In this document: positions 34,284-43,036 of the stretch, piece after piece | Position numbering within the stretch: position 1 is the stretch's first letter | Layout of the letters: each line of letters opens with the position of its first letter | Assembly: GCA_045576295.1 (NCBI GenBank) | Contig: JAZNGF010000002.1 | Location: 1-64,000, forward strand | From: CAVALG01 sp045576295 | GTDB taxonomy: Bacteria > Bacillota > Clostridia > Oscillospirales > Acutalibacteraceae | Direction: 5' to 3' | DNA length: 64,000 nt | Position numbers and translations under genes: made by a program | The notes under the pieces: generated by a model | The model's input: the letters and a program-made list of their open reading frames with translations, nothing else | What the model was told of the DNA's origin: nothing | The model's database searches: none

Positions 34284-34331
34284 ATATTTTTTGAAGGTTT
34301 GTACAAAACTGTTAGATAAAAAGTGTTTTGC

Positions 34332-34360
34332 TTGACACTAACTGTTTATTATTATATAAT
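34332..34360 (+). promoter_or_regulatory. Consensus promoter of coaX
   Basis: A perfect TTGACA (34332-34337) and TATAAT (34355-34360) are 17 bases apart, back to back with the rpsF promoter. Confidence 0.8.
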
Positions 34361-34414
34361 ATATTCGTAATAATATATATATTTATAAAGATTTTATAGA
34401 TTAGGTGCGATATT

Positions 34415-35182
34415 ATGCTATTAATTTTTGATATAGGAAACACCAATATAACCATTGGTTGCTATAATGAAAAGGAACTTAAATTTACTGCTCGCGTTGC
34501 AACAAATTCTGCCCTCACTTCCGATCAGCATGCCCTTGAAATAAGGGATGTGTTAGATATTAACGGGCTTGATTACCATGATGTTACTGCAGCGGCAATT
34601 TGTTCGGTTGTTCCTGATGTTGAAGCTTTGGTTGTTAAGGCGCTTAAAAAACTATGTAAAATCACACCGTTTGTTTTAAAGCCTGGCGTTAAGACGGGGC
34701 TTAATATAAAAATAGATAACCCTGCGCAGTTAGGTTCTGATTTGGCGGCAGGAGCTGTTGGTGCCATTGCTAAATATCCTGTTCCTTGTATTGTTATTGA
34801 TATGGGCACTGCAACCACGATTAGTGTTGTTAATTCTAAAAAAGAATTTTTGGGCGGTGCTATAACTGCAGGGCTAAAACTTTCGCTTTCTTCGCTTTTT
34901 GGTAACACTGCGCAGCTTCCTATGATATCAATCTCAGCACCTGATAAGGTTATTGGAACAAATACAGCCGATTGTATGCGTTCAGGCCTTGTAATCGGTG
35001 CCGCGGCTATGCTTGATGGTATGATCGACCGAATCAACGAGCAACTCGGGTGTGAGTGTTCAGTTGTGGCAACGGGCGGCCTATCACACGAGGTTTGCGC
35101 AAATTGCAGGCACGAAATACCGGTTGACGATAATTTGCTGCTTGATGGTATGCGCATCATATACGAAAAAAACATAAAATAA
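34415..35182 (+). CDS. coaX: Type III pantothenate kinase
   Basis: A 255-residue ASKHA-fold kinase that phosphorylates pantothenate in the first step of coenzyme A synthesis. DIGNTNI (5-11) is the phosphate loop, PAQLGSDLAAGAVGA and VIDMGTATTISVV hold the catalytic Asp and second phosphate region, and FLGGAITAGLKLS follows. The length is normal. The next gene encodes an ECF S component, which may import pantothenate. Confidence 0.95.
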   Translation: MLLIFDIGNTNITIGCYNEKELKFTARVATNSALTSDQHALEIRDVLDINGLDYHDVTAAAICSVVPDVEALVVKALKKLCKITPFVLKPGVKTGLNIKIDNPAQLGSDLAAGAVGAIAKYPVPCIVIDMGTATTISVVNSKKEFLGGAITAGLKLSLSSLFGNTAQLPMISISAPDKVIGTNTADCMRSGLVIGAAAMLDGMIDRINEQLGCECSVVATGGLSHEVCANCRHEIPVDDNLLLDGMRIIYEKNIK

Positions 35183-35263
35183 ACCGGCAAAATCGCCTAA
35201 TGGCGTTTTAGCATAAATTTGCGCTGTATCGCACACTGCGAACAGCAGCAGGAGGTTATATTA

Positions 35264-35860
35264 ATGGTAAATTCAAAAAAATCAAAAGAACGTATTCGAG
35301 TGCTGGTGCTTGGCGCTGTAATGACTGCGCTTGTGGTTATTTTACAGTCTGTTGGCTCCACAACAACATTTTTTGGCCCGTTCTCAACAGCAGTTGCGTT
35401 GGTTCCTATTGTAATTGGAGCCGCTATGTGCGGAACAACAGTTGGTGCTTGGCTTGGCTTTGTTTTTGGTGTGGTTGTTATGGCAACCGGCGGAGCTAAC
35501 CTGTTTTTCGCATTCGATGTTCCCGGCACTGTTGTTACGGTTCTTGTAAAAGGTGTTGCTTGCGGTGCAGCGGCGGGCCTTGTTTGCAGGTTGTTATTAA
35601 AGGTTAACCGTTATCTTGCGGTTGCAGTTGCCGCTGTTGTGTGCCCTGTTGTTAACACGTCGGTGTTTTTGCTGGGTTGCAGGGTGTTCTTTATGGCACA
35701 TGCTGATGCAATAGCTGCAAATCTCGAGTTGAATATTTCTGGCATGGCTTTGTTTTGGGCGCTTGCTATGGGTAACTTCCTTTGCGAAGTGCTTACCAGC
35801 GTTGTTTTAAGCCCGGTAATTGTTAGGATTCTAAATATTGAGAGAAAAATGAAATCTTAA
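35264..35860 (+). CDS. ECF transporter S component, possibly for pantothenate
   Basis: A 198-residue membrane protein with about six helices and the ECF S-component pattern: an N-terminal ALVVILQS helix, GAAMCGTTVGAWLGFVFGVV, and a C-terminal conserved helix. It captures a vitamin and works with a shared EcfT/EcfA module encoded elsewhere. ATG at 35264 follows GGAGG. It lies 81 bases after coaX on the same strand, and a weak GCC/GGC hairpin separates them. The pantothenate link is an inference from that neighbour; pantothenate S components are otherwise varied. Confidence 0.75.
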   Translation: MVNSKKSKERIRVLVLGAVMTALVVILQSVGSTTTFFGPFSTAVALVPIVIGAAMCGTTVGAWLGFVFGVVVMATGGANLFFAFDVPGTVVTVLVKGVACGAAAGLVCRLLLKVNRYLAVAVAAVVCPVVNTSVFLLGCRVFFMAHADAIAANLELNISGMALFWALAMGNFLCEVLTSVVLSPVIVRILNIERKMKS

Positions 35861-35954
35861 TTTAGATTCGGTTTTGGTTTTATATTGCGGTAGCACTCTC
35901 AAGAATAATTTTAAGAATAATTAAAATTTAGTTTCTTTTGGGGTTGATTATATT

Positions 35955-37358
35955 ATGTTTATGAAAAAAATTGCGGCTATATTTATGGCTACAATTTTAC
36001 TGTTTACGGTTTTTATTGTTCCTGCATCGGCTGATACTGCCGATTACAGTGAAGTTATTGCGGCTATTTCTGCCGGCCTTAAAAACCGCGAGCAGTCTAT
36101 TGATATTTCAAAATTTAATATAAGCCAAAATGATTTTGCCGATGTGTACACTGAGGCGCTTTATAGCAACCCTGAATATTTTTGGGTTGATGATAGCGGC
36201 ACCAGAATGAGCATCAACACATTAACAGGTGTTGTTTTATCGGTTAAGCCGCAATATAACGGGTTATATTCCGCAGAAAATGTTAAAAAATTCGAGGCTG
36301 AGATTGATAAGGCGTTGTCATCAATAGATAACACTTTAAGTGACTATGAGAAAATTTTGATTTTACATGACTATGTGGTTAACACCTGTCATTACTTAAT
36401 TTCCGATACAGAGCCTGTTTACACGGCGTATTCAGCGCTTGTAAACCATAAGGCGCTGTGCCGCGGTTATTCCCGTGCTATGAAACTGCTCTTAAATCGT
36501 GTTGGTATTAACTGTACCATTGTTACAAGTAACTATATGGCTCACGCATGGAATATGGTTGAATTAGATGGGCAGTGGTACCACCTTGATGCCACCTGGG
36601 GCGACCCAACCGGTGGTGTTGAAAGGTTTAGTCATAATTATTTCCTTTTAAGTGATGAAACTATTAAGGATGGCGACCACCTTCATTCAGGTTGGGAGAC
36701 TGATAAGGTGGCTACCAGCAAAAAGTATGAAGAGGGCTTTTGGTTAGATGCAGAATCGCAAATCCATTATAAAAATAATACCTTTTACTATATTAAGGCT
36801 GGTAAAATTATCGCACGGTACCGTACAACCGGAAATGAATCTGTAATCTATAACATTCCTGAATATTGGTATGTTTGGAATAGTAATAATATGTATTTCT
36901 ATACTAACACATTTTCAGGCCTTTCTATGATAGATGGGTTATTATACTTCAACACAACAAATGGTGTTTATAGTATTACAACAAGCGGAACCAACCTAAA
37001 ATTGGTTTACGAGTTAACCGATGAAGAAAAGTCCGTTGGCGATATTTATGCAACAAGCTATATTGGCGATGTGTTCACCTATTCGTTAACCACTGCACCT
37101 TCTGGCAAGGATATTGATGTTAAGACATTGGAGTTAAACTCACCAAAAGCATTGCTTGGCGATTTTAATTTAGATGGAACTATAACTGTTTCAGATGCGG
37201 TTCTTGTTGCAAGGTATAGTTCTAAGATGATGGGTGAAATTACCGATACCCAAGAATCAAACGGTGATGTTAATAATGACAAGGTTGTAAATGTTATGGA
37301 TGCTGTTATTATTTCGCGCGTTTGCGCTAAACTTATAACGGGGTTTGATGTGGCCTAA
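35955..37358 (+). CDS. Secreted transglutaminase-like protein with C-terminal dockerin
   Basis: A 467-residue exported protein. A signal peptide (about 1-26, ending VPASA) leads to a transglutaminase-like domain with Cys in KALCRGYSRAMK, His in MAHAWNMVELDG and Asp in HLDATWGDP (about residues 155-215). A beta-rich region of unknown type spans 240-395. The C-terminus is a type I dockerin with two calcium loops, GDFNLDGTITVSDAV and GDVNNDKVVNVMDAV. Dockerins bind cohesins, and a membrane-bound cohesin protein is encoded at 47373. The domain may act as a protease or crosslinker of surface protein. A second ATG at 35961 is also possible. Confidence 0.9.
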   Translation: MFMKKIAAIFMATILLFTVFIVPASADTADYSEVIAAISAGLKNREQSIDISKFNISQNDFADVYTEALYSNPEYFWVDDSGTRMSINTLTGVVLSVKPQYNGLYSAENVKKFEAEIDKALSSIDNTLSDYEKILILHDYVVNTCHYLISDTEPVYTAYSALVNHKALCRGYSRAMKLLLNRVGINCTIVTSNYMAHAWNMVELDGQWYHLDATWGDPTGGVERFSHNYFLLSDETIKDGDHLHSGWETDKVATSKKYEEGFWLDAESQIHYKNNTFYYIKAGKIIARYRTTGNESVIYNIPEYWYVWNSNNMYFYTNTFSGLSMIDGLLYFNTTNGVYSITTSGTNLKLVYELTDEEKSVGDIYATSYIGDVFTYSLTTAPSGKDIDVKTLELNSPKALLGDFNLDGTITVSDAVLVARYSSKMMGEITDTQESNGDVNNDKVVNVMDAVIISRVCAKLITGFDVA

Positions 37359-37375
37359 TTTTACTTTTATTTAAA

Positions 37376-37408
37376 ATGCCCAAAACCACTTTTTGTGGTT
37401 TTGGGCAT
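37376..37408. terminator. Terminator between convergent genes
   Basis: A 14-bp perfect stem (37376-37389 with 37395-37408) lies between the dockerin gene and the leftward Cys-rich gene. T residues follow on the minus strand. Confidence 0.8.
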
Positions 37409-37442
37409 AGTTATTAACTATTGTGTATAGTTGCGAGTGGCC

Positions 37443-38270
37443 TTAATCTTCCTGCTCGCAATCGTCGCATCCGGCGCCCCCACCAACGTTTGATGGGCGT
37501 GAAGGGAAGAAATCATCGGTTGGGAACTTAATTCTTCTAAAAGCATCACATGGTTCGTCGGTTACATTGTTACACTGTTTTTCAGGTATGCAATAGTCAT
37601 ATACAGGTATTAACATTTGCACGTTTCTAATAAGCTGAACAATGCTGAAAAGCCCTAAAGTTACATATATTGCTGGTGTGCCGGAAGGCTGGTTCACGCA
37701 AACATTTCCACCTAAGCGTTCTTGTATGCCTGAGGGTATGCAGCCAATGCACTCATAGCTGTCGTGTAGCTCGCAAACTTTAGCTGCAAGCGGGATGGGG
37801 TCAACGCATTGAACAGAGCATCGCGGGCAGTTGGAAGTTGGTATGTGTTGTCCGTTAACTTCTTCCTCCAATGTACAAATATTTGAGAATGTTTTAACGC
37901 TTCCTTCACTTCCGTAGAGTATCACCTTTTTATCGTAAGAGGTAACACCGTGTATGGTTTGCGGGCATGTTTTAGGTGCTGTGTAAACGTCGAATTCAAT
38001 TAGGAAAAAGAAGGTTAGGTCGCAGGAATAAAAACCGCGGTTAAAAGATACGGGTTCAACATTAACGTATACATTTAACACTTCGGCGTTTTTAACTCTA
38101 ACACTTATTGCTGATTGAACTACTGCTTGATCTTCTTCGCAAAAATAACATCTTAAGTCTTCAAGGCAATCACGGTCGCAGCAGGAATCGAAAACCCTGC
38201 CTGCATCTATGCAGCATGCTTCTTTGAATGAAGATGAGGGTGATGTGCCGTTATTATTTAATTCAGCCAT
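37443..38270 (-). CDS. Conserved clostridial Cys-rich protein
   Basis: A 275-residue protein with about 26 cysteines, starting with ACCIDAGRVFDSCCDRDCLEDLRCYFC and ending with GGGAGCDDCEQED. The middle (about 60-130) is a beta-rich part with NRGFYSCDLTFFFLIEFDVY and a YDKKVILYGSEGS loop. There is no signal peptide or membrane helix. Similar proteins are widespread in spore-forming Clostridia; I suspect a spore-coat or outer-layer structural role because of the cysteine content, but there is no direct evidence. GGGAGG precedes the ATG. It is a single-gene unit. Confidence 0.7.
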   Translation of the reverse strand: MAELNNNGTSPSSSFKEACCIDAGRVFDSCCDRDCLEDLRCYFCEEDQAVVQSAISVRVKNAEVLNVYVNVEPVSFNRGFYSCDLTFFFLIEFDVYTAPKTCPQTIHGVTSYDKKVILYGSEGSVKTFSNICTLEEEVNGQHIPTSNCPRCSVQCVDPIPLAAKVCELHDSYECIGCIPSGIQERLGGNVCVNQPSGTPAIYVTLGLFSIVQLIRNVQMLIPVYDYCIPEKQCNNVTDEPCDAFRRIKFPTDDFFPSRPSNVGGGAGCDDCEQED

Positions 38271-38402
38271 TAATATTTCCTCCCTTTAATTATTAAAGTT
38301 AAGCAGAATTTACCCGTGTTTGGCAAAACAGTGCTTACTTCTATAACATAGTATTCAAACGGGTGCCCAATGTTACATAAAATATTAATTATTAGCGCCT
38401 TA

Positions 38403-38431
38403 TTGACATAATATTGTAAAAATAATATAAT
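38403..38431 (+). promoter_or_regulatory. Consensus promoter of uppP
   Basis: TTGACA (38403-38408) and TATAAT (38426-38431) are 17 bases apart, 27 bases before the uppP ATG. Confidence 0.8.
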
Positions 38432-38458
38432 TAAATCACTTGATTTGGAGGCGTTCTA

Positions 38459-39301
38459 ATGGAATTTTTCGTTAACATAATAAAATCTATATTATTGGGC
38501 ATTGTTGAAGGGATAACCGAGTGGTTGCCAGTTTCAAGCACCGGGCACATGATATTGTTCGATGAGTTTTTAACTCTTAAAGTTAACAACGATTTTAAAG
38601 AATTGTTTTTGGTTGTTATTCAGTTAGGTGCGATTCTTGCAGTTGTTATCATGTTTTGGAAAAAGCTATGGCCGTTTTCACCCAAAAGCACAAAAACAGA
38701 AAACCGCGAAATTTGGAGCACTTGGTTTAAGGTTTTGGTTGCAAGCCTGCCTGCGGGGATTTTAGGGTTCGCTTTTGACGATAAAATAGATCAAATGCTA
38801 ACAGGCGACCTTAGGGTTCTGATTGTGTCGAGCGCTTTGGTTTTGTATGGTGTTTTGTTTATAGTTATTGAAAAGTTTGCTAAAAAGCCTAAAATCACCA
38901 CTTCAAATGATATAAACTATAAAACCGCATTGTTAATGGGTGCTTTTCAAGCGCTGTCTTTAATTCCCGGAACATCGCGTTCGGGCTCAACAATACTTGG
39001 CGGAATTCTTATTGGTTGCTCAAGAACGGCCGCTGCTGAATTTTCGTTCTTTATGTCAATCCCTGCAATGGTGGGCGGTAGCGGCATAAAGCTTTTAAAA
39101 TATTTTGTGAACGGAAATTCTATAAGCCTTCAAGAAGGTGTTATACTGCTTGCAGGCATGGTAACAGCTTTTGTTGTTTCAATGTTATGCATTAATTTCC
39201 TTATGAATTATATTAGAAAGCACGACTTTAAGCTGTTCGGTTGGTACCGAATTGCTTTGGGCGCGCTACTGCTTTTATTAATTGCATTTAAGGTTTTATA
39301 A
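38459..39301 (+). CDS. uppP: Undecaprenyl-diphosphatase
   Basis: A 280-residue membrane phosphatase that recycles the lipid carrier for peptidoglycan and other wall polymers, also giving bacitracin tolerance. The motifs EGITEWLPVSSTGHM (about 17-31) and PGTSRSGSTI (about 170-180) are intact. Eight helices are expected. TTGGAGG precedes the ATG. It is followed after 11 bases by a polysaccharide deacetylase, consistent with a cell-wall operon. Confidence 0.96.
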   Translation: MEFFVNIIKSILLGIVEGITEWLPVSSTGHMILFDEFLTLKVNNDFKELFLVVIQLGAILAVVIMFWKKLWPFSPKSTKTENREIWSTWFKVLVASLPAGILGFAFDDKIDQMLTGDLRVLIVSSALVLYGVLFIVIEKFAKKPKITTSNDINYKTALLMGAFQALSLIPGTSRSGSTILGGILIGCSRTAAAEFSFFMSIPAMVGGSGIKLLKYFVNGNSISLQEGVILLAGMVTAFVVSMLCINFLMNYIRKHDFKLFGWYRIALGALLLLLIAFKVL

Positions 39302-39312
39302 AGGAGATTATT

Positions 39313-39996
39313 ATGGGAAGAAAGATTTTTACTATAAGTTATGATGATGGCTCAAAATCTGATTTAAAATTAATTGAATTAATGAAAAAGTATGGCATTA
39401 GGGGAACTTTTAACCTTAACAGCGGTTCATACGGGCTTGATGGCCAACCGTTTTGGTATAATAGGTTGCCTTTTGATTGCTTAAAAGACACTTATTTGAA
39501 CGATTTTTGCGAGGTAGCGGCGCACGGTTACGTTCACCCCGATTACACCAAGCTTGATTACGATGCCGCAAACGAAGATGTATCACGCGATGTTAAAAAG
39601 CTTGAAGAGATTTTCGGTGTTCGCCCCATAGGATTTGCTTACCCGTTTGGTGCGGTTGACGATAAAACTGTTGAAATTTTAAGAAAAAACGGTGTTAAAT
39701 ATTCAAGAACGGTTTGGAGCACCGAACGTTTTGCAATACCTGAAAACTGGCTTTATTTAAACCCAACCTGCCACCATATTAACCCTAAACTTTTAAACTT
39801 AGCCCAAGAATTTGTTGATTACAAGGGCGATGAAGATGTGATGTTTTACGTTTGGGGCCATGCACACGAATTTGATGAAAATAACAACTGGGAAATTCTT
39901 GAACAGTTATTTGAGTGCGTGGCAGGTAAAGATGATATTCTTTATTTAACTAATGGCCAGGCTTATGAGCTTTTAACAGGGGGAAGGGAAGTTTAA
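39313..39996 (+). CDS. Polysaccharide deacetylase (NodB-type)
   Basis: A 227-residue CE4-like domain without a signal peptide. SYDDG near the start supplies the Asp pair, HGYVHP the metal His pair, and FAYPFGAVDD a later motif. It removes N- or O-acetyl groups from carbohydrates; a cytoplasmic location makes the substrate unclear. It lies between uppP and a lipoprotein gene with almost no spacing. Confidence 0.88.
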   Translation: MGRKIFTISYDDGSKSDLKLIELMKKYGIRGTFNLNSGSYGLDGQPFWYNRLPFDCLKDTYLNDFCEVAAHGYVHPDYTKLDYDAANEDVSRDVKKLEEIFGVRPIGFAYPFGAVDDKTVEILRKNGVKYSRTVWSTERFAIPENWLYLNPTCHHINPKLLNLAQEFVDYKGDEDVMFYVWGHAHEFDENNNWEILEQLFECVAGKDDILYLTNGQAYELLTGGREV

Positions 39997-40434
39997 ATGA
40001 AGATTAAAGCAATTATTTTAGCAGTTTTAGCCTGTGTTTTGGTGCTTTCAGGGTGTGGGAACAAAGCTAATACAGGCAGTAATGCAGAGGTTTCTGAAGA
40101 AGTTATCACCGACACCGAAATCGACGAGGCTGTTAACCCTGAAGATGCCGAACCCGAGGAAATCGTTCCGCTTTCAACCAAATTTGTTTTGCCCGAAAAC
40201 ATAAACACCGAAGATTTGGTTGACACTGAAGATGAAACAAAGGCTACTGTTACCGGCACAACTAAAGAAGCAACCGAGAAGTATATTCAAACCTTGGTTG
40301 GTGCCGGCTATAATCTTGATTATAAGTTTGAATCTCAAAATGCTGCGCAATATTCGCTTTCAACTAACGAGGTTACGGTTTCTGTGATGCTTAAAAATGA
40401 TGAAATGCTGATTTATGCATCAAAATTTGAGTAA
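39997..40434 (+). CDS. Small lipoprotein
   Basis: A 145-residue lipoprotein with a signal peptide and LSGC lipobox (Cys20). An acidic low-complexity region (about 30-65, many Glu and Asp) is followed by a small alpha/beta domain of about 75 residues. I do not recognise the domain. The ATG directly follows the stop of the deacetylase gene, so it belongs to the uppP operon. Confidence 0.82.
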   Translation: MKIKAIILAVLACVLVLSGCGNKANTGSNAEVSEEVITDTEIDEAVNPEDAEPEEIVPLSTKFVLPENINTEDLVDTEDETKATVTGTTKEATEKYIQTLVGAGYNLDYKFESQNAAQYSLSTNEVTVSVMLKNDEMLIYASKFE

Positions 40435-40458
40435 TATTTTTAAAATAATAACAATTTT

Positions 40459-40494
40459 AAGCCTTGGCAGGTAAGTTACTGCCAAGGCTTTTTT
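40459..40494 (+). terminator. Terminator of the uppP operon
   Basis: A 12-bp perfect stem (40459-40470 with 40479-40490) is followed by a T run. Confidence 0.88.
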
Positions 40495-40577
40495 GTTGCC
40501 AAAAAAGGTGGATAATTTTTAGCTATAAAAACCACAAAAAGATTAATTTTCCGTGCAATAAAATATGCAAATATGTG

Positions 40578-40606
40578 TTGTAATAATCAGTAGAATGTGG
40601 TATTAT
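40578..40606 (+). promoter_or_regulatory. Candidate promoter of the ten-gene operon
   Basis: TTGTAA (40578-40583) and TATTAT (40601-40606) are 17 bases apart, about 48 bases before the cysteine desulfurase start. No terminator is seen from here to 53732. Confidence 0.5.
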
Positions 40607-40653
40607 TGTGTTGTTAAAATGGTGAAATTTATGTTTGGATGTGAAAGCCATAA

Positions 40654-41820
40654 ATGAACACGATTTATTTCGATAACAGTGCAACAACCAAGCCGTGTGG
40701 CACGGCTGCTTTATATGTTAACAAGGCAGTAACCGATAATTGGGGCAACCCTTCATCTTTACATAAGCTCGGCATTAATGCCGAAGCTGTTTTATCATCA
40801 GCGCGTGCGCTCACGGCTGACATTTTGTCTTGCAAGATAGAAGAAATTTTCTTCACAAGCGGTGGAACGGAATCTAACAATATTGCTTTAAGGGGCGCGG
40901 CCTATTCACTTAAAAGGCGCGGCGACCGAATTGTTACAACAACTATTGAGCATCCATCGGTTATAGAAACTGTTAAATCGCTTGAAAGCGAAGGTTTTGA
41001 AGTTGTTTGGCTGAAGCCCGACCAAAGCGGGAACATACCTATTAAGAGCATTGAAGAAGCAATTAATTCGCAAACAATTTTAGTTTCAATGATGCTTGTT
41101 AATAACGAAACGGGCGCTGTTTTGCCTGTTCAAAAAATTCGCGGTTTTGTTGAGGCGGCAAATTCGCCCGCACTTATTCACTGCGATGCCGTTCAGGCGT
41201 TTGGAAAAATTCAGTTTACAGTGAAGAATCTTGGGGTTGACCTGCTCTCTGCAAGCGCACATAAAATTCACGGCGTAAAGGGTTGCGGAATTCTTTATAA
41301 AAGCGAAAAAGCAAGAATATCACCAATAGTTTTTGGAGGCCACCAAGAACGAGGTGTTCGTTCGGGCACCGAGCCTACCCCTGCAATTGCGGGGCTTTTA
41401 GGCGCCTTAGAAGAATTAGATGTTTTGGCATCATTAAACTATGTTACAAACCTTAATAAATACGCAAGGCTTGTTCTTTCAAAAGTTCAGGGCGTTAGCA
41501 TTAATTCGCCCAATGATGCATTAGCATACATACTTAACATTTCGCTTGAAGGGTTTAGATCAGAAACGGTTTTACACTTTTTAGAATCGAAAGGCATTTA
41601 CGTTTCAAGCGGAAGTGCCTGCTCAAAAGGCAAGGGAAGTTATGTTTTAAACGAAATGGGGCTTGCGCCTAAATTTGTTGACAGCGCCCTTAGAATTAGT
41701 TTTTCAAAACACAACACAAACGAAGAAATCGAATTTTTAGCCGAAGCTTTAACCGAAGCGCGCGCAAAACTGCGCTCAAGCGACCGAGGCTCGGCACTAC
41801 AAAAATTACGGAGAAGATAA
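40654..41820 (+). CDS. Cysteine desulfurase, ThiI partner type
   Basis: A 388-residue PLP enzyme that takes sulfur from cysteine. It has the HCDAVQAFGKI segment, PLP lysine in SASAHKIHG (near 205) and the persulfide Cys in SGSACSKGKGS (near 324). It lies one base before thiI. The ThiI here lacks a rhodanese domain, and in such bacteria (as with NifZ in Bacillus subtilis) a dedicated desulfurase passes sulfur straight to ThiI. That role is inferred from the adjacency. The ribosome site is weak. Confidence 0.93.
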   Translation: MNTIYFDNSATTKPCGTAALYVNKAVTDNWGNPSSLHKLGINAEAVLSSARALTADILSCKIEEIFFTSGGTESNNIALRGAAYSLKRRGDRIVTTTIEHPSVIETVKSLESEGFEVVWLKPDQSGNIPIKSIEEAINSQTILVSMMLVNNETGAVLPVQKIRGFVEAANSPALIHCDAVQAFGKIQFTVKNLGVDLLSASAHKIHGVKGCGILYKSEKARISPIVFGGHQERGVRSGTEPTPAIAGLLGALEELDVLASLNYVTNLNKYARLVLSKVQGVSINSPNDALAYILNISLEGFRSETVLHFLESKGIYVSSGSACSKGKGSYVLNEMGLAPKFVDSALRISFSKHNTNEEIEFLAEALTEARAKLRSSDRGSALQKLRRR

Positions 41821-41821
41821 C

Positions 41822-42991
41822 GTGAAAGAAATTATACTTATTAAAGATGGCGAGTTAGCCCTTAAAGGACTTAACAGAAACTCATTTGAAGCGGTTCTTA
41901 TGAAAAACATCAGAAACAGCCTGCGCAAGCTTGGTAAAATTGATGTTAAGGCTTCACAGTCGACCATAACAATAACACCGCTTGAAGATGACTATAATTT
42001 TGAAAAAGCGCTTGAGCTTTTAACAAAGGTTTTTGGCATTTCGGCATTTCAGTGCGCTGCGGTTGCCGAAAAGGATATGAACGATATTCTAACAAAATGC
42101 GTGCCATACCTTAAAAAGAACCTTGAAGGCGTTAAAACCTTTAAGGTTGAAGCCAAAAGGTCAGACAAAAAATTCCCACTTAAATCGCCCGAAATTTGCC
42201 GCGAGGTTGGCGGTGCGTTACTTTCGGCTTACCCGCATTTAAAGGTTGATGTTCACAACCCCGAAGCAACAGTTGTTGTTGAAATAAGGGATAACTCGGC
42301 GTTTATTCGCTGCGGCCAAATTAAGGCGGCAGGCGGGATGCCGGTAGGAACGGCAGGCAAAGCGGCTATTTTGATTTCGGGCGGAATCGACAGCCCAGTT
42401 GCCGCTTGGATGATGGCACGAAGAGGCTTAAAGTTAGATGCAATTCACTTCGCAAGCCCGCCATACACCAGCGAAAGGGCAGAACTTAAGGTTAAAACTT
42501 TGCTTTCGAAGGTTGCAGCATACGCAGGCGATATTGCGCTAACAACTGTTCCGTTCACCGAAATTCAAGAAGAAATTGCAAACAACTGCCCCGAAGAATA
42601 CTTTACCCTTATTATGAGGCAGTTTATGATGAAAATATCTGAACGCATTGCTAAAAATTCAAACTGCGGTGCGCTTATAACGGGCGAAAGTTTAGGCCAG
42701 GTTGCAAGCCAAACATTATCTGCCATTGCTGTAACCGATTCGGTTTGCTCGATGCCTGTTTTCAGGCCGCTTATTGGTATGGATAAGATTGATATTATTG
42801 ATATTTCTCGCAAGATTGATACTTTTGCCACCTCAATTGAACCTTATGAAGATTGTTGCACTGTTTTCACACCAAAGCATCCAAGAACTCGCCCGACTAT
42901 TGAACAGTGTGAAGAGGCGGCAGCCGCACTTGATACCGAAGCGCTTATAGAACGCGCAATAGCAGGTGCCCGAAAGGAAATTATAAGTTAA
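41822..42991 (+). CDS. thiI: tRNA 4-thiouridine synthase, short form
   Basis: A 389-residue enzyme that makes s4U8 in tRNA and supports thiazole synthesis in some species. An N-terminal ferredoxin-like/THUMP region (1-165) is followed by the PP-loop ATPase SGGIDSPVAAWMMARRG (near 185-201). The C-terminal rhodanese domain seen in E. coli ThiI is absent, as in many Firmicutes. GTG start with GGAGAAG upstream, one base after the desulfurase stop. Confidence 0.95.
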   Translation: MKEIILIKDGELALKGLNRNSFEAVLMKNIRNSLRKLGKIDVKASQSTITITPLEDDYNFEKALELLTKVFGISAFQCAAVAEKDMNDILTKCVPYLKKNLEGVKTFKVEAKRSDKKFPLKSPEICREVGGALLSAYPHLKVDVHNPEATVVVEIRDNSAFIRCGQIKAAGGMPVGTAGKAAILISGGIDSPVAAWMMARRGLKLDAIHFASPPYTSERAELKVKTLLSKVAAYAGDIALTTVPFTEIQEEIANNCPEEYFTLIMRQFMMKISERIAKNSNCGALITGESLGQVASQTLSAIAVTDSVCSMPVFRPLIGMDKIDIIDISRKIDTFATSIEPYEDCCTVFTPKHPRTRPTIEQCEEAAAALDTEALIERAIAGARKEIIS

Positions 42992-43036
42992 ACAGTTTTG
43001 CACCTGATGATATTGTAAGTGAAGGATGGGATTTGA

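Noticed and set aside
35190..35210. Terminator between coaX and the ECF S component
   Set aside because: Only a 4-bp GC stem with a mismatch; too weak to call.
38312..38364. Inverted repeat ACCCGTGTTTG/CAAACGGGT upstream of the Cys-rich gene as an operator
   Set aside because: The arms are imperfect and over 30 bases apart, and no regulator is linked.
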